DNA from: Desulfococcaceae bacterium HSG9
Lineage (GTDB): Bacteria; Desulfobacterota; Desulfobacteria; Desulfobacterales; JAUCGF01
Direction of reading: 5' to 3'
DNA: 51,029 nucleotides
Assembly (NCBI GenBank): GCA_030378005.1
Contig: JAUCGF010000004.1
Coordinates: 1 to 51,029 of the forward strand
Of the stretch, positions 19,384-26,725 are shown in pieces (position 1 is the first letter of the stretch; each line of letters starts with the position of its first letter). The notes below the pieces were generated by a model. It was not told where the DNA came from, did no database searches, and worked only from the letters and a program-made list of their open reading frames with translations. Position numbers and translations under genes: made by a program.

Positions 19384-20232
19384 CGCTTAAAAAAATTCAG
19401 TAAACAGATTGACGCGGCATAGCTTCATTAACTGACTCATGGTGGTTGTGGGTGGAGGAGAGCCTTAACTGTTATCAGACAGATGATGATTTATATAGTA
19501 TCTGCTGAATTTATCTTTAAGCAGATTACCTCGTAGTCTGATATACAGTTGATACGAGGTTGAAGATTACAAGCTAAGGGGTTCTGAATGTTTTTTCACT
19601 GTACAGGACAAAAATAATGTATCTCATTTGAATTTAAGAGGGATTTTGAGACTTTACAGAGATCAAAGGTAGCAAAATAATTTTAAGGTTTGTGTAAAAT
19701 TCGTGATATAAATCAGAAAAGCTGTGTAAAATTCTTCCGAGGTGATCTAAGCCTGGTCGAAAAATACTGACGGCTTTACGCCCATGTTTTTTAATCTTGA
19801 TCGGCTTTTGAGAAGCACACCATTCACCAGTGGCATGGCACTGACTAAAAGCGATGGCTGGCAAAGCGATCAGTTTATCAATACGATCCGGCAATGTCAT
19901 GTGGGTATCTTCAAAATTAAAACCACGGCCCTTCAAACACTGAAAAAGAGTTTCAATACCCTGACGCTTTTTATATTCTTCAAGAGCTGTCACAGGGTTT
20001 TTATCGGTAGCGAGGATGAGATATTCACCATCAGGCGGCAACGCTCCGACAACATAAACCAGTTGACCGTTGACGATACATTTACCTTTCAAAATTTTGT
20101 ATTCACCGACTTTTAAATCTCTGAAAAGCGTTTTAGCGGAAACAAAGATGCCTCCAGCATTCGTAATCTGGAAGTTTTCTTTGATTCGCATGAGGAAATG
20201 TATGCCCTTATCTGATAAAAAGGCTGACTGTT

Positions 20233-20382
20233 ACTACTTTGTTAGATTAGATTTTAAGCGAATAAAGATGCCATATTTGCATCATAAAACCAACTCAATG
20301 CCCCTAAAGGATTAACTTTTTCGGTAAAATCAAGCATATTTTAACGAAAAGCTGACATATTTTTCTAATCTAACAAAGTAGA
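20233..20382. mobile_element. 150-bp MITE inside the IS4 transposase
   Basis: Perfect 18-bp terminal inverted repeats (CTACTTTGTTAGATTAGA) bound the element at 20234-20251 and 20364-20381. ACTGTT at 20227-20232 and 20383-20388 is a 6-bp target duplication. Excising the element and one duplication joins GATAAACAGT to CAGCC and restores the transposase frame through GDKQSAFLSDKGIHF. It has no coding capacity and must be a passenger mobilised by an unseen transposase. Confidence 0.85.
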
Positions 20383-20452
20383 ACTGTTTATCGCCGATAA
20401 ACTCGCGATCACCGAAAATACATCTGATTTTATGCACACTGAAAATCTTAAT

Positions 20453-20906
20453 CAATGGTGCGGTATTGTTATCTACGTCGACGACAGCGAGAGAGCTTAT
20501 TTCGAGACCATTCAGAGCTTTTGAGGCGCATCCGTTCCAAAACCAGGCCGGATGCGGAGTCTTTTTCCCGCTTTTGGAAATATAACCGCAATCTCCGGCT
20601 ATTATTCTGTGACCGGAACAGCACTGTTCAGCTGATGACCGGTTAAAGGCTGAGAAATCAAAGGGGCGCTCAAAATGAAGACGATAGCTCTTTTCAGAAT
20701 ATTTTCCCATGCGGGACATATTCATAAAATTCAATCGTCCTCTGATAGAAAGGAACAAAACGAAAATATGAATCAGAATTTTTTTCTGACAGGCGATAAT
20801 CGATTCATTTTATTTAGTATAGCGGCTATTATAGTTTCCATAATTGCTATATATCGCGGTAATTATAATATTTGTAAATACTTTTCAAAAAATTACTGAA
20901 CCATTG
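20453..20906 (-). mobile_element. 454-bp deletion-derivative IS inside the IS4 gene
   Basis: The ends match as imperfect 18-bp inverted repeats (14 of 18; both start CAATGGT). TTAAT at 20448-20452 and 20907-20911 is a 5-bp target duplication. Inside, on the minus strand, is the first ~130 residues of a different DDE transposase: RGRLNFMNMSRMGKYSE, then RIIAGDCGYISKSGKKT with the first catalytic Asp, then LEISSLAVVDVD. The rest of the gene is gone. The 5' end needs one frameshift in an A-run (MNRLSPVRKKF to LIHIFVLFLS, near 20785). It is therefore a non-autonomous derivative. Confidence 0.8.
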
Positions 20907-21381
20907 TTAATAAAACGTTCTATTAATTCAATGCGTTCATCCATATCAGAATTGCCACGTTCAGTAAACGTTATCCATAAAATCGGAAAAGTGACCCCTG
21001 AATGAACGATGCCCGGAACCAAGGGGTTTATATTCTTTTTTCCTGATTTCCAGTCGGTTCGATCTATTGATAAATCCCATTTTTCATCACAGATAGGGAG
21101 AAATCGAACAATAAGTCAGGCAATGCTTTCCATACACATATCAAAACCTGCGAAAAAACGTTGTAACCGTTTGTATTTCGAATCGGTCCGGGCTTTACCC
21201 GGCATTGCCAAAGCAATTCAGTTTAGGCATACGGTTCGAATTTTAAGCTGCACCACTATGAAAAGGGACAACAAATCCGCCTTGGCTTTATTCCATTTAA
21301 GTCTCGAATTAAAAATTTCAGTCAGCTTTGCGACTTGGCACATGAAGTTTGTATCCTTAAATAACATGAGTTCGACATAAA

Positions 21382-21871
21382 TCAAACTGCAATCAGCTGC
21401 AATTTGTTAGAAATCGGACTGAGATTAAGAGACGGCTTTTTCGGTTGCCTGGTATAAGCTGTCAGGCCAGCGACAATATTCACCATGAAATTGATAACGC
21501 TCCGATGCCTGGTATGTTCAATCTGGGAGATATTTTTAAGCTGATCATCAACTGTTTCGATCTGAGCCCTTTTTCTAAGTAAAATTCAGTCTGTGACAGG
21601 CATCTGTCAGTTTTTCATGTTTTTCCTGATTTTCGTTATTAACCGGACATCGTTACAGAACAGCACATCGAAAAGTTTTCAGGAAATATATCCCCGGTCT
21701 CCGAAAAATCTGCCTGATATGTCGGTGGTCATATCGGGAACCGGTCAGCGATCATCGACATTGCCGGGGGTTAATCAGAAAGCTGAGAGTTCTCCCTGAT
21801 AATTAATAATAAGATGGAGCCGGAAACCGTAAAACCATCCTGTTGAATTTTTACCTCGCTTTGCTGATTTT
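21382..21871 (-). pseudogene. IS982-family transposase, C-terminal part, five UGA stops
   Basis: One continuous minus-strand frame from about 21866 to 21382 gives the IS982 hallmarks in order: AKRGKNSTGWFYGFRLHLII, LTPGNVDD, FFGDRGYIS, LITKIRKNMKN, and then [20 protein letters not shown]. The N-terminal third is missing. There is no frameshift, but UGA interrupts at 21775-77, 21745-47, 21679-81, 21607-09 and 21586-88, all in this frame. The family's acidic residues in GNVDD and GDRGY are kept. It is dead unless UGA is read through. Confidence 0.8.
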
Positions 21872-21895
21872 TTAAATAACGTGAGTTCGATATAA
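21872..21895. repeat. 24-bp direct repeat flanking the IS982 fragment
   Basis: TTAAATAACGTGAGTTCGAT and its last bases here recur at 21357-21380 with two differences (22 of 24 identical). The second copy overlaps the start codon of the IS4 pseudogene. The repeats therefore bracket the IS982 C-terminal fragment, 515 bp apart. They may mark a recombination junction or two copies of an IS4 5' end. Confidence 0.6.
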
Positions 21896-21962
21896 TAGTC
21901 TTTGAATTTATTGAGAATCAGACCTGCTATCATACAATCATAAGATGGGACTTGACAAAATC

Positions 21963-22284
21963 AATTCAGGAAAGATAAAGCGAATCTGAAAATCTCAAAT
22001 GTCATTAAGCGTGGTAATGACAATTATCATTTTATCACATGGTTCTGACTATCGAACTTTTAAACATTTTTATAACGAGTTCATCAAAGAATATCATGGT
22101 AAGGCATTTCCTGATCCGGTCAGTTATAACCGTTTTGTCGAATTGAAAGCCTCAGCGCTGATCCCTCTTTGCAGTTATCCGGAATTGAGAAAGGGAACCG
22201 TCACCGGCATTTCTTTTATTGATTCAACTTCTGTCAAAGTCAGCGACAACCGAAGAATACATTCACATAAGGTATTCAAAAAAT
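21963..22284 (+). pseudogene. IS982-family transposase, N-terminal part
   Basis: The plus-strand frame reads MSLSVVMTIIILSHGSDYRT, FKHFYNEFIKEYHG, VSYNRFVEL, then GISFIDSTSVKVSDNRRIHS and HKVFK. This is the N-terminal half of IS982 transposases, including the DST catalytic segment. The family resemblance ends at 22284, where the sequence passes abruptly into the GC-rich relic. Upstream the same frame continues to about 21963 but carries a UGA at 21987-21989, where family members usually have a basic residue. It faces away from the C-terminal fragment on its left, so the two are not one simply interrupted copy. Confidence 0.75.
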
Positions 22285-22289
22285 ACGCA

Positions 22290-23193
22290 ATATGCCGGAT
22301 TTCAGCTCCGCGTAACGGCAATGTGCTGAAATCAAAGAGATAACAGTTGCGGGTGGCGCTCTTCCGATAGAACAGCGCGCCACCTTGCCGAAGGTCGGAC
22401 TCACCGCCCGGACCCGGAGCGCGGGCACATCGATTCCCCATACGTCATCATCCGGTTCAAGGGTCTTTTTCCGGACAGCGGCGGAGTGCCGGATATCGTT
22501 GACAGTCCGGACATAATAACCTCAGCCCGCGATAATAAGTTTCGTGAAGCCGGGTTCATAGAGGGCCCGCGTCAGATCCTCCGACAGAAACCGGGAATCC
22601 GGTGTCAGCGGAATCGCGGTCAGTTCCGTCCCTTCGTTGGAAAACTCCTCCTTGAGACGGGTCGGCATCGTGATCCGCAGACTCGGCTTATCGGTGTTCG
22701 CGCTCCCCGGTCAGGCACAAAACCACAGATATAACGGGAAAACCTTCCCGTTCAGCGTCATTACAATTCCCGGGAGGTCCAGCCTGTTGACCGCCTTTTT
22801 CCACCGTCCGCCATACTGACTCCAGGTACAGCGTGGCAGACGACCCGGCCGGTCTGTCACACTGTTATCCACCGAAAGGCTCCACCCCGCTCGCGATTGC
22901 GTGGACGCACTTTTTTCTAACAACGGTCAGAGCTCTTCCACAGCCAGTCACACCAAAAACCGTATCAGGATTTCCCGCACATAATAGAGACTCCGGCCTC
23001 GCCGCTCGACATACGACTGTTGATGAGCAATCCTGATAAAGTCCGCCGGCTCTTTCGGATTGTGACACTTGAAAAAATGAGCTGTCGCCGGCAGCATGAG
23101 AGTCTCAAAAGCGATCTGTCATCCCTGACGAAACAACTCGCCTGATATGATAAAAAACCATCGTGATTCCAGACCTGTTGCATGACATTTCAC
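22290..23193 (-). pseudogene. GC-rich DDE transposase relic, five UGA stops
   Basis: A GTG at 23193, preceded by AAGGAGG, opens a frame that runs about 850 bp with no UAA, UAG or frameshift but five UGA codons (23119-21, 22948-50, 22927-29, 22711-13, 22522-24). Segments include HNPKEPADFIRIAHQQSYVE, SVDNSVTDRPG, VNRLDLPGIVMTLNGKVFP, NTDKPSLRITMPTRLKEEF, GFTKLIIAG and VWGIDVPALRVRAVSP. One shift near 22370 continues as LFYRKSATRN and STLPLRGAEIRHI, until the sequence joins the IS982 fragment. The DD(N)SV-x-RPG segment and layout suggest an IS701/IS4-like DDE transposase. Family assignment is provisional. Its GC content is clearly above that of its neighbours, suggesting foreign origin. Confidence 0.55.
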
Positions 23194-23513
23194 ATTCTTC
23201 TCCTCCTTGAAAATCAGTGTGTTTGCATTTTCATGAAGTAGAGCTTATCCGCCTTAGAATATCAAGGATTTTCTTGAATATTATGAATTATCAGATAATA
23301 TACCGATATCACGCAGGATTCAGATTCGTATTCAAGGCACGGCAATGGGTGCATATCACAGGATATTCACCCATTGCCGCAACGCTGAAAACGGGCAGAA
23401 AGACAAGCTGGATTGGTAAGTTATTTTTTCTTCTTGCCATACTGGAAAAATTGAGGTGTATATGATGATGAGCAGAATTGACTACAATAACACACACAAC
23501 ATATCAACAAAAA

Positions 23514-23567
23514 GGAGTGCCGGATTCAGCTTGCGTCACGGGCAAGGCAAACTGAAGTTTGCACTCC
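23514..23567. repeat. Hairpin repeat downstream of ubiX
   Basis: GGAGTGCCGGATTCAGCTTGC pairs imperfectly with GGCAAACTGAAGTTTGCACTCC read in reverse. The core GGAGTGC...TTCAG...TTGCC is shared with the inner hairpin of the elements at 249-373 and 50294-50418. It could act as a transcript end for the ubiX group, but no U-tract follows. Confidence 0.55.
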
Positions 23568-23610
23568 AAATGGGTAAATAGGATTAGAAATTCAATTAAG
23601 TTAATTTACA

Positions 23611-23698
23611 CTCCTTACCTAATTCTTGGTGATCGGGTGCGAATCACCTTCTCCCTCCTTACCTAATTCTTGCTGATCGGGTACGAATCACCTTCTCC
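23611..23698. repeat. 44-bp tandem duplication over the ubiX stop
   Basis: Two adjacent copies (23611-23654 and 23655-23698) begin CTCCTTACCTAATTCTTG and end CACCTTCTCC, with two mismatches. The inner copy holds the last codons and stop of ubiX; the outer copy is a decayed second version of the same C-terminal codons. The duplication leaves the protein end unchanged. Confidence 0.9.
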
Positions 23699-24250
23699 CC
23701 AGCGACAGAACAGCTTATGATCAATCCCGAAATAGTCAAATATCTTGCCGACCGTTTGGTTGATGATGTCGTCAATTGTGCGCGGCTGGTGATAAAATGA
23801 CGGTATGGGCGGCAAAATATGGGCGCCCATATCTGCCGCATCGGTCATTAATTTCAAATGGCCTTTATGAAACGGCGTTTCCCGCACCATGAGGACGAGT
23901 TTGCGTTTTTCCTTTAAAGTGACATCCGCCGCTCTGACAAGCAGATTGGTAGTATAGGAATTGGCGATGCCGGAAAGTGATTTGATCGTACAGGGTGCAA
24001 CAATCATCCCTTGGGTTAAAAATGAGCCGCTTGCCAGTGCAGCCGCAACATTTTTATTGTCATAAACGAAATCCGCCATTGCAGCCACGTCATCGGGTGC
24101 GTAATCGGTTTCAATGGAAATGTTGGTGTACCCCGCCTCGGAAATAATGAGGTGGGTTTCATATTCGGTTTCTTGTAGCAGTTTAAGAATGCGGACGCCA
24201 TAAATCACGCCGCTGGCACCGGCGATGGCGATAATAATGCGTTTGGACAT
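23663..24250 (-). CDS. ubiX: Flavin prenyltransferase UbiX
   Basis: The 195-residue product has the UbiX/Pad1 layout: MSKRIIIAIAGASGVIYGVR (FMN-binding GASG), the central SFLTQGMIVAPCTIKSLSGI motif, TTNLLVRAADVTLKE, and VLMVRETPFH. UbiX attaches dimethylallyl to reduced FMN and makes prenylated FMN, the cofactor of UbiD-type decarboxylases, in the cytoplasm. Its length is normal for the family. It is last in a four-gene minus-strand group, 45 bp after the LpdD-like gene. No ubiD is present in the window, so the client enzyme must be encoded elsewhere. The C-terminal codons lie in a 44-bp tandem duplication. Paralogs that act in phenolic acid decarboxylation cannot be told apart by sequence alone. 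Confidence 0.93.
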   Translation of the reverse strand: MSKRIIIAIAGASGVIYGVRILKLLQETEYETHLIISEAGYTNISIETDYAPDDVAAMADFVYDNKNVAAALASGSFLTQGMIVAPCTIKSLSGIANSYTTNLLVRAADVTLKEKRKLVLMVRETPFHKGHLKLMTDAADMGAHILPPIPSFYHQPRTIDDIINQTVGKIFDYFGIDHKLFCRWGEGDSYPISKN

Positions 24251-24295
24251 AGATTGGTGTTACTCCGTGTTGATTTAGTATTCGATGTTGAATGT

Positions 24296-24682
24296 TCAGT
24301 TGTTCAGTAATTTATCACGAATCAAATCTGTTAGAATCTGACTGTTTTTAAGAACCTGTTGAATACCTTGGGCGTCGAGATTGTCCCAATGGATACCGGC
24401 GGTAACAACAACCGGCGTATTGAGTGCCGATGCCAACTTTTCTGATACCGCTTTGGCTAAATCGTCTTCCTTGTGCCCCACAAAGCAGAATACGGAAGCC
24501 GAAGCGCTGGTTTTGCGGCTGTCTTTCAGGCTGGGACGAGGCTGCGCTACTGCAACGGCTCCGATATGAGGTTTTTCGCCACCCCAGATTGCCACTAAAA
24601 AATCATCGCCTATTTTTCTGACAGCCGCTTTCAGATTATAAGCATCCAGGCCGGTTTGAATTTTAAATTCAGCATTTTTCAT
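24296..24682 (-). CDS. LpdD-like prenylated-flavin chaperone domain protein
   Basis: This 128-residue protein contains a FLVAIWGGEKPHIGAVAVAQ segment, RPSL, FCFVGHKED, and TPVVVTAGIHWDNL. The pattern fits the small LpdD/YclD-like family now described as prenylated-flavin chaperones for UbiD-type decarboxylases. The ATG overlaps the UGA of the CBS gene (ATGA), and ubiX follows 45 bp later. That context strongly supports a role in carrying or protecting prenyl-FMN after synthesis. The family assignment rests on pattern memory and neighbourhood. No signal peptide is present, so it should act in the cytoplasm. Confidence 0.7.
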   Translation of the reverse strand: MKNAEFKIQTGLDAYNLKAAVRKIGDDFLVAIWGGEKPHIGAVAVAQPRPSLKDSRKTSASASVFCFVGHKEDDLAKAVSEKLASALNTPVVVTAGIHWDNLDAQGIQQVLKNSQILTDLIRDKLLNN

Positions 24683-25326
24683 TCAGGCGTCACCATTTCA
24701 ACGATACGGTAGCCTTTGGCTTTAACATCCTCTGCCACTTTAGCCCGATTTTCCGCTTTAAAGCGTAGCAAGATTCTTTTCTGGCCGGATTTAGGTTTGC
24801 TCATTCTGAAAATACTGTGAACAGTTCCGCCGGCGGCGTCAATATCCGCTACAAGTTCCTTAACTGAAATCTCGTTTTCATGATCATATTCGAGCGAGAT
24901 ACCGCCTGTTTTTTCATCAGCGCCCAGAATTTGATAAAGGGAGTTGTAAATATCAATATCGGAAACGGTTCCGCACACGCTCTCGCCATCCATGACAGGA
25001 AAAAAGCTGCGACCGAATTTTTTCCCCTTGATAAGGGCGGTTTCAACCGTATCATTGACAGAAAGGGTCTCCGGTTTGCGCACCATCAGGTCTTTCACCT
25101 TGAGTTGGGTGTTGAAAAAACGAAGTTCATGGATGCTTTGCGCAGCGGTAACGCAGGAAGCGGCTTCCCTGATATCGCGACGTGCCAAAAGCCCTCGTAA
25201 ACGACCGTTATCCACTACCGTAATAAAGGGAAGACGATGTTTATCAAAAAGTGTTATGGCTTCACTGGCAAGCATGTCACTTTCGATGGTAAGCGGATCG
25301 GCTTGCATCCAGTTTTTGATAATCAT
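24679..25326 (-). CDS. CBS-pair protein with C-terminal ACT-like domain
   Basis: The 215-residue product starts MIIKNWMQADPLTIESDMLA, a typical CBS opening. Its first CBS domain ends with the LRGLLARRDIREA strand-helix. A second CBS domain follows (KDLMVRKPETLSVNDTVE to VCGTVSDIDIYNSL). Residues ~145-215 form an ACT-like module (GGISLEYDHENEISVKELV to YRIVEMVTPE). The layout recalls AcuB-type regulators, which sense adenosine nucleotides through the CBS pair. It overlaps both neighbours by ATGA, so its product should be made in step with the UPF0261 and LpdD-like proteins. It probably adjusts their activity to energy state, but the ligand is unknown. Confidence 0.85.
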   Translation of the reverse strand: MIIKNWMQADPLTIESDMLASEAITLFDKHRLPFITVVDNGRLRGLLARRDIREAASCVTAAQSIHELRFFNTQLKVKDLMVRKPETLSVNDTVETALIKGKKFGRSFFPVMDGESVCGTVSDIDIYNSLYQILGADEKTGGISLEYDHENEISVKELVADIDAAGGTVHSIFRMSKPKSGQKRILLRFKAENRAKVAEDVKAKGYRIVEMVTPE

Positions 25327-26570
25327 GATGACTGCTCCTGTTTTTGGGTATAGAGTTGATGGAAAAGATTGACGGCTTCCTGGCCGAATTCGGGCGTGTT
25401 TAAATGCAGATTGACCTCCTTGACAGGTATCTCTGGTTTTAAACGCTCTTTCAACACCTGGGTTAACGCCCGGTCAGCTTCGGGATCATACAGCGCGCGC
25501 CCCTCCTTGTCCAAGGAACTCCATCCTTTCAGCGGAATCAACACGGCGCAGGGCGCTTTGGAAAGATTGAGACGTTCAGCGATAATTTCCGCCATCTGCG
25601 CAACTTCAGCAGCACTGGTGCGTACTTCAATTCTGAGTTTGTCAATTACAGCCTGGGGACGATCTTTATAACGCTCTAACAATTCGGGCCGGCCGCCGAC
25701 GCTCAACATCTCCAATCCCGACGGTGCCACTACTTGAGGGATGCCGGCTTCACTGGCGGCCAGCAAGCGATCATCACCGGCTGCGCAATTTCCATCTAAA
25801 AGGGTTTCGCCAACACCTCGGCTGACAATATCGATCACGCCTTGAAATTGACCATCGCGAATCAATTCATCCATAGCCCGGTCGCCACGTCCTTGCGCGT
25901 GACAAGGTACTGGAATATAGCCTTTATCCCTTAAAAAATGAATCGCCGGTTCAACAGCGCGTTCGGCAAAACCAAAGGATGTGATCGCCACTACCGGTTT
26001 ATCAAATTCGACTTTCCATCCGGGCGAAAGCTCCACCATGCCACAGATAGCGCCAACCGCATTGATTAACTGGGTTTTAAGAATGGGATTGAGTTCCACC
26101 ACATCCACTACGGTATTGAGCATCGTAATATCTTTGGTGCCCACATATTTGCCTACATATTTGGGATGCGCGGCCATACTGGAGGCCATCAGTTTGGGCA
26201 TTCCGAACGGAAGCCCCTGCATGATACTGGTTGCCACCAAAGAAGCGGTGCCGCCGCCCACACCCAGAACGCCATGCACGCCGTCTTCATCCAACAGACG
26301 CCGCATAATTTTTTTAGCTCCTCGGACTTGATTTTCGGTGGCTTTGATGCGCTCCGTACGATAAAGTCGCCGTACCTCACTGATTTCAAGCCCACCTTGC
26401 TCTGCCACGGTTTCGCAAGTGATATCACCTGCAAAAAACGGCTCCTGCTCCATGCTGAAATCCAGTAACAACGCCCGATGACCTCGCGCTTCGATCATCT
26501 CTTTGACCATTTTAAATTCAGTGCCACGGGTATCCAAATTGGCGATAATGATAATTGTTTTTTGATTCAT
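25323..26570 (-). CDS. UPF0261 / Tm-1-like ATP-binding protein
   Basis: I start at the ATG at 26570, eight codons inside the longest frame, because AGGA precedes it and family members begin KTIIIIANLDTRGTEF. The 415-residue product has the UPF0261 features: LDTRGTEF at the N-terminus, GVLGVGGGTASLVATSIMQG, the PKLMASSMAA segment, TMLNTVVDVVELN, and in the C-terminal half AITSFGFAERAVEPAIHFL, VDIVSRGVGETL and VAPSGLEMLS. The family comprises the N-terminal ATP-binding part of the tomato Tm-1 protein and many uncharacterised bacterial proteins; the bacterial reaction is not known. It is the first gene of the UbiX group and overlaps the CBS gene by ATGA. The context suggests it acts with prenyl-FMN chemistry or aromatic acid metabolism, which is inference. 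Confidence 0.88.
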   Translation of the reverse strand: MNQKTIIIIANLDTRGTEFKMVKEMIEARGHRALLLDFSMEQEPFFAGDITCETVAEQGGLEISEVRRLYRTERIKATENQVRGAKKIMRRLLDEDGVHGVLGVGGGTASLVATSIMQGLPFGMPKLMASSMAAHPKYVGKYVGTKDITMLNTVVDVVELNPILKTQLINAVGAICGMVELSPGWKVEFDKPVVAITSFGFAERAVEPAIHFLRDKGYIPVPCHAQGRGDRAMDELIRDGQFQGVIDIVSRGVGETLLDGNCAAGDDRLLAASEAGIPQVVAPSGLEMLSVGGRPELLERYKDRPQAVIDKLRIEVRTSAAEVAQMAEIIAERLNLSKAPCAVLIPLKGWSSLDKEGRALYDPEADRALTQVLKERLKPEIPVKEVNLHLNTPEFGQEAVNLFHQLYTQKQEQSS

Positions 26571-26630
26571 ATTTATTTCCTTTATGTTTTTCAAATATCA
26601 GCGGTTCGAAAAATTTTATGATTAATATTG

Positions 26631-26673
26631 TGAAACGTGATTCGTGAAACGTGAATTCACGCATCACGTTTCA
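26631..26673. repeat. Palindromic repeat TGAAACGTGA x2 / TCACGTTTCA
   Basis: Two direct copies of TGAAACGTGA (26631-26640 and 26645-26654) are followed by an inverted copy at 26664-26673. It sits in the 155-bp gap between the aminotransferase gene and the UPF0261 gene. It might end or attenuate the upstream transcript, but there is no T-run. Such repeats are often dispersed through a genome. Confidence 0.6.
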
Positions 26674-26725
26674 GAAATCACAATTGGGATGGTTATTTTG
26701 TCCTTGATCCTTATTGAACATCCCC

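Larger units (their letters stand above)
19634..21367 (-). pseudogene. IS4-family transposase, split by two nested insertions
   Basis: Reading leftwards from the ATG at 21367, the frame gives the IS4 family order: an N-terminal helical region, RLQRFFAGF, the first catalytic segment LSIDRTDWKSG, LVPGIVHSGVTFPILW, and ERGNSDMDERIELIERFI. It is then broken at 20911 by a 454-bp element. It resumes as KIFSVHKIRCIFGDREFIGD (second catalytic Asp and the DREFIG motif), is broken again at 20382 by a 150-bp element, and resumes as FLSDKGIHFLMRIKENFQI, NPVTALEEYKKRQGIETLF (C-terminal catalytic Glu) and CLKGRGFNFEDTHMT. Removing both insertions with one copy of each target duplication restores one frame exactly. 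Two in-frame UGA stops (21218-21220, 21116-21118) also disable it. Confidence 0.85.

Noticed and set aside
20675..20899. Plus-strand 74-residue frame with a hydrophobic helix
   Set aside because: It is antisense to the truncated transposase of the 454-bp element; no ribosome site.
22833..23036. Plus-strand frames across the GC-rich relic
   Set aside because: High GC opens chance frames on both strands; only the minus-strand frame shows a transposase-like layout and ribosome site.
21116..23121. Genome-wide reassignment of UGA to a sense codon
   Set aside because: Several normal genes here end in UGA within ATGA overlaps (25323, 24679, 29790, 31881, 33935, 47464), so UGA is a working stop.
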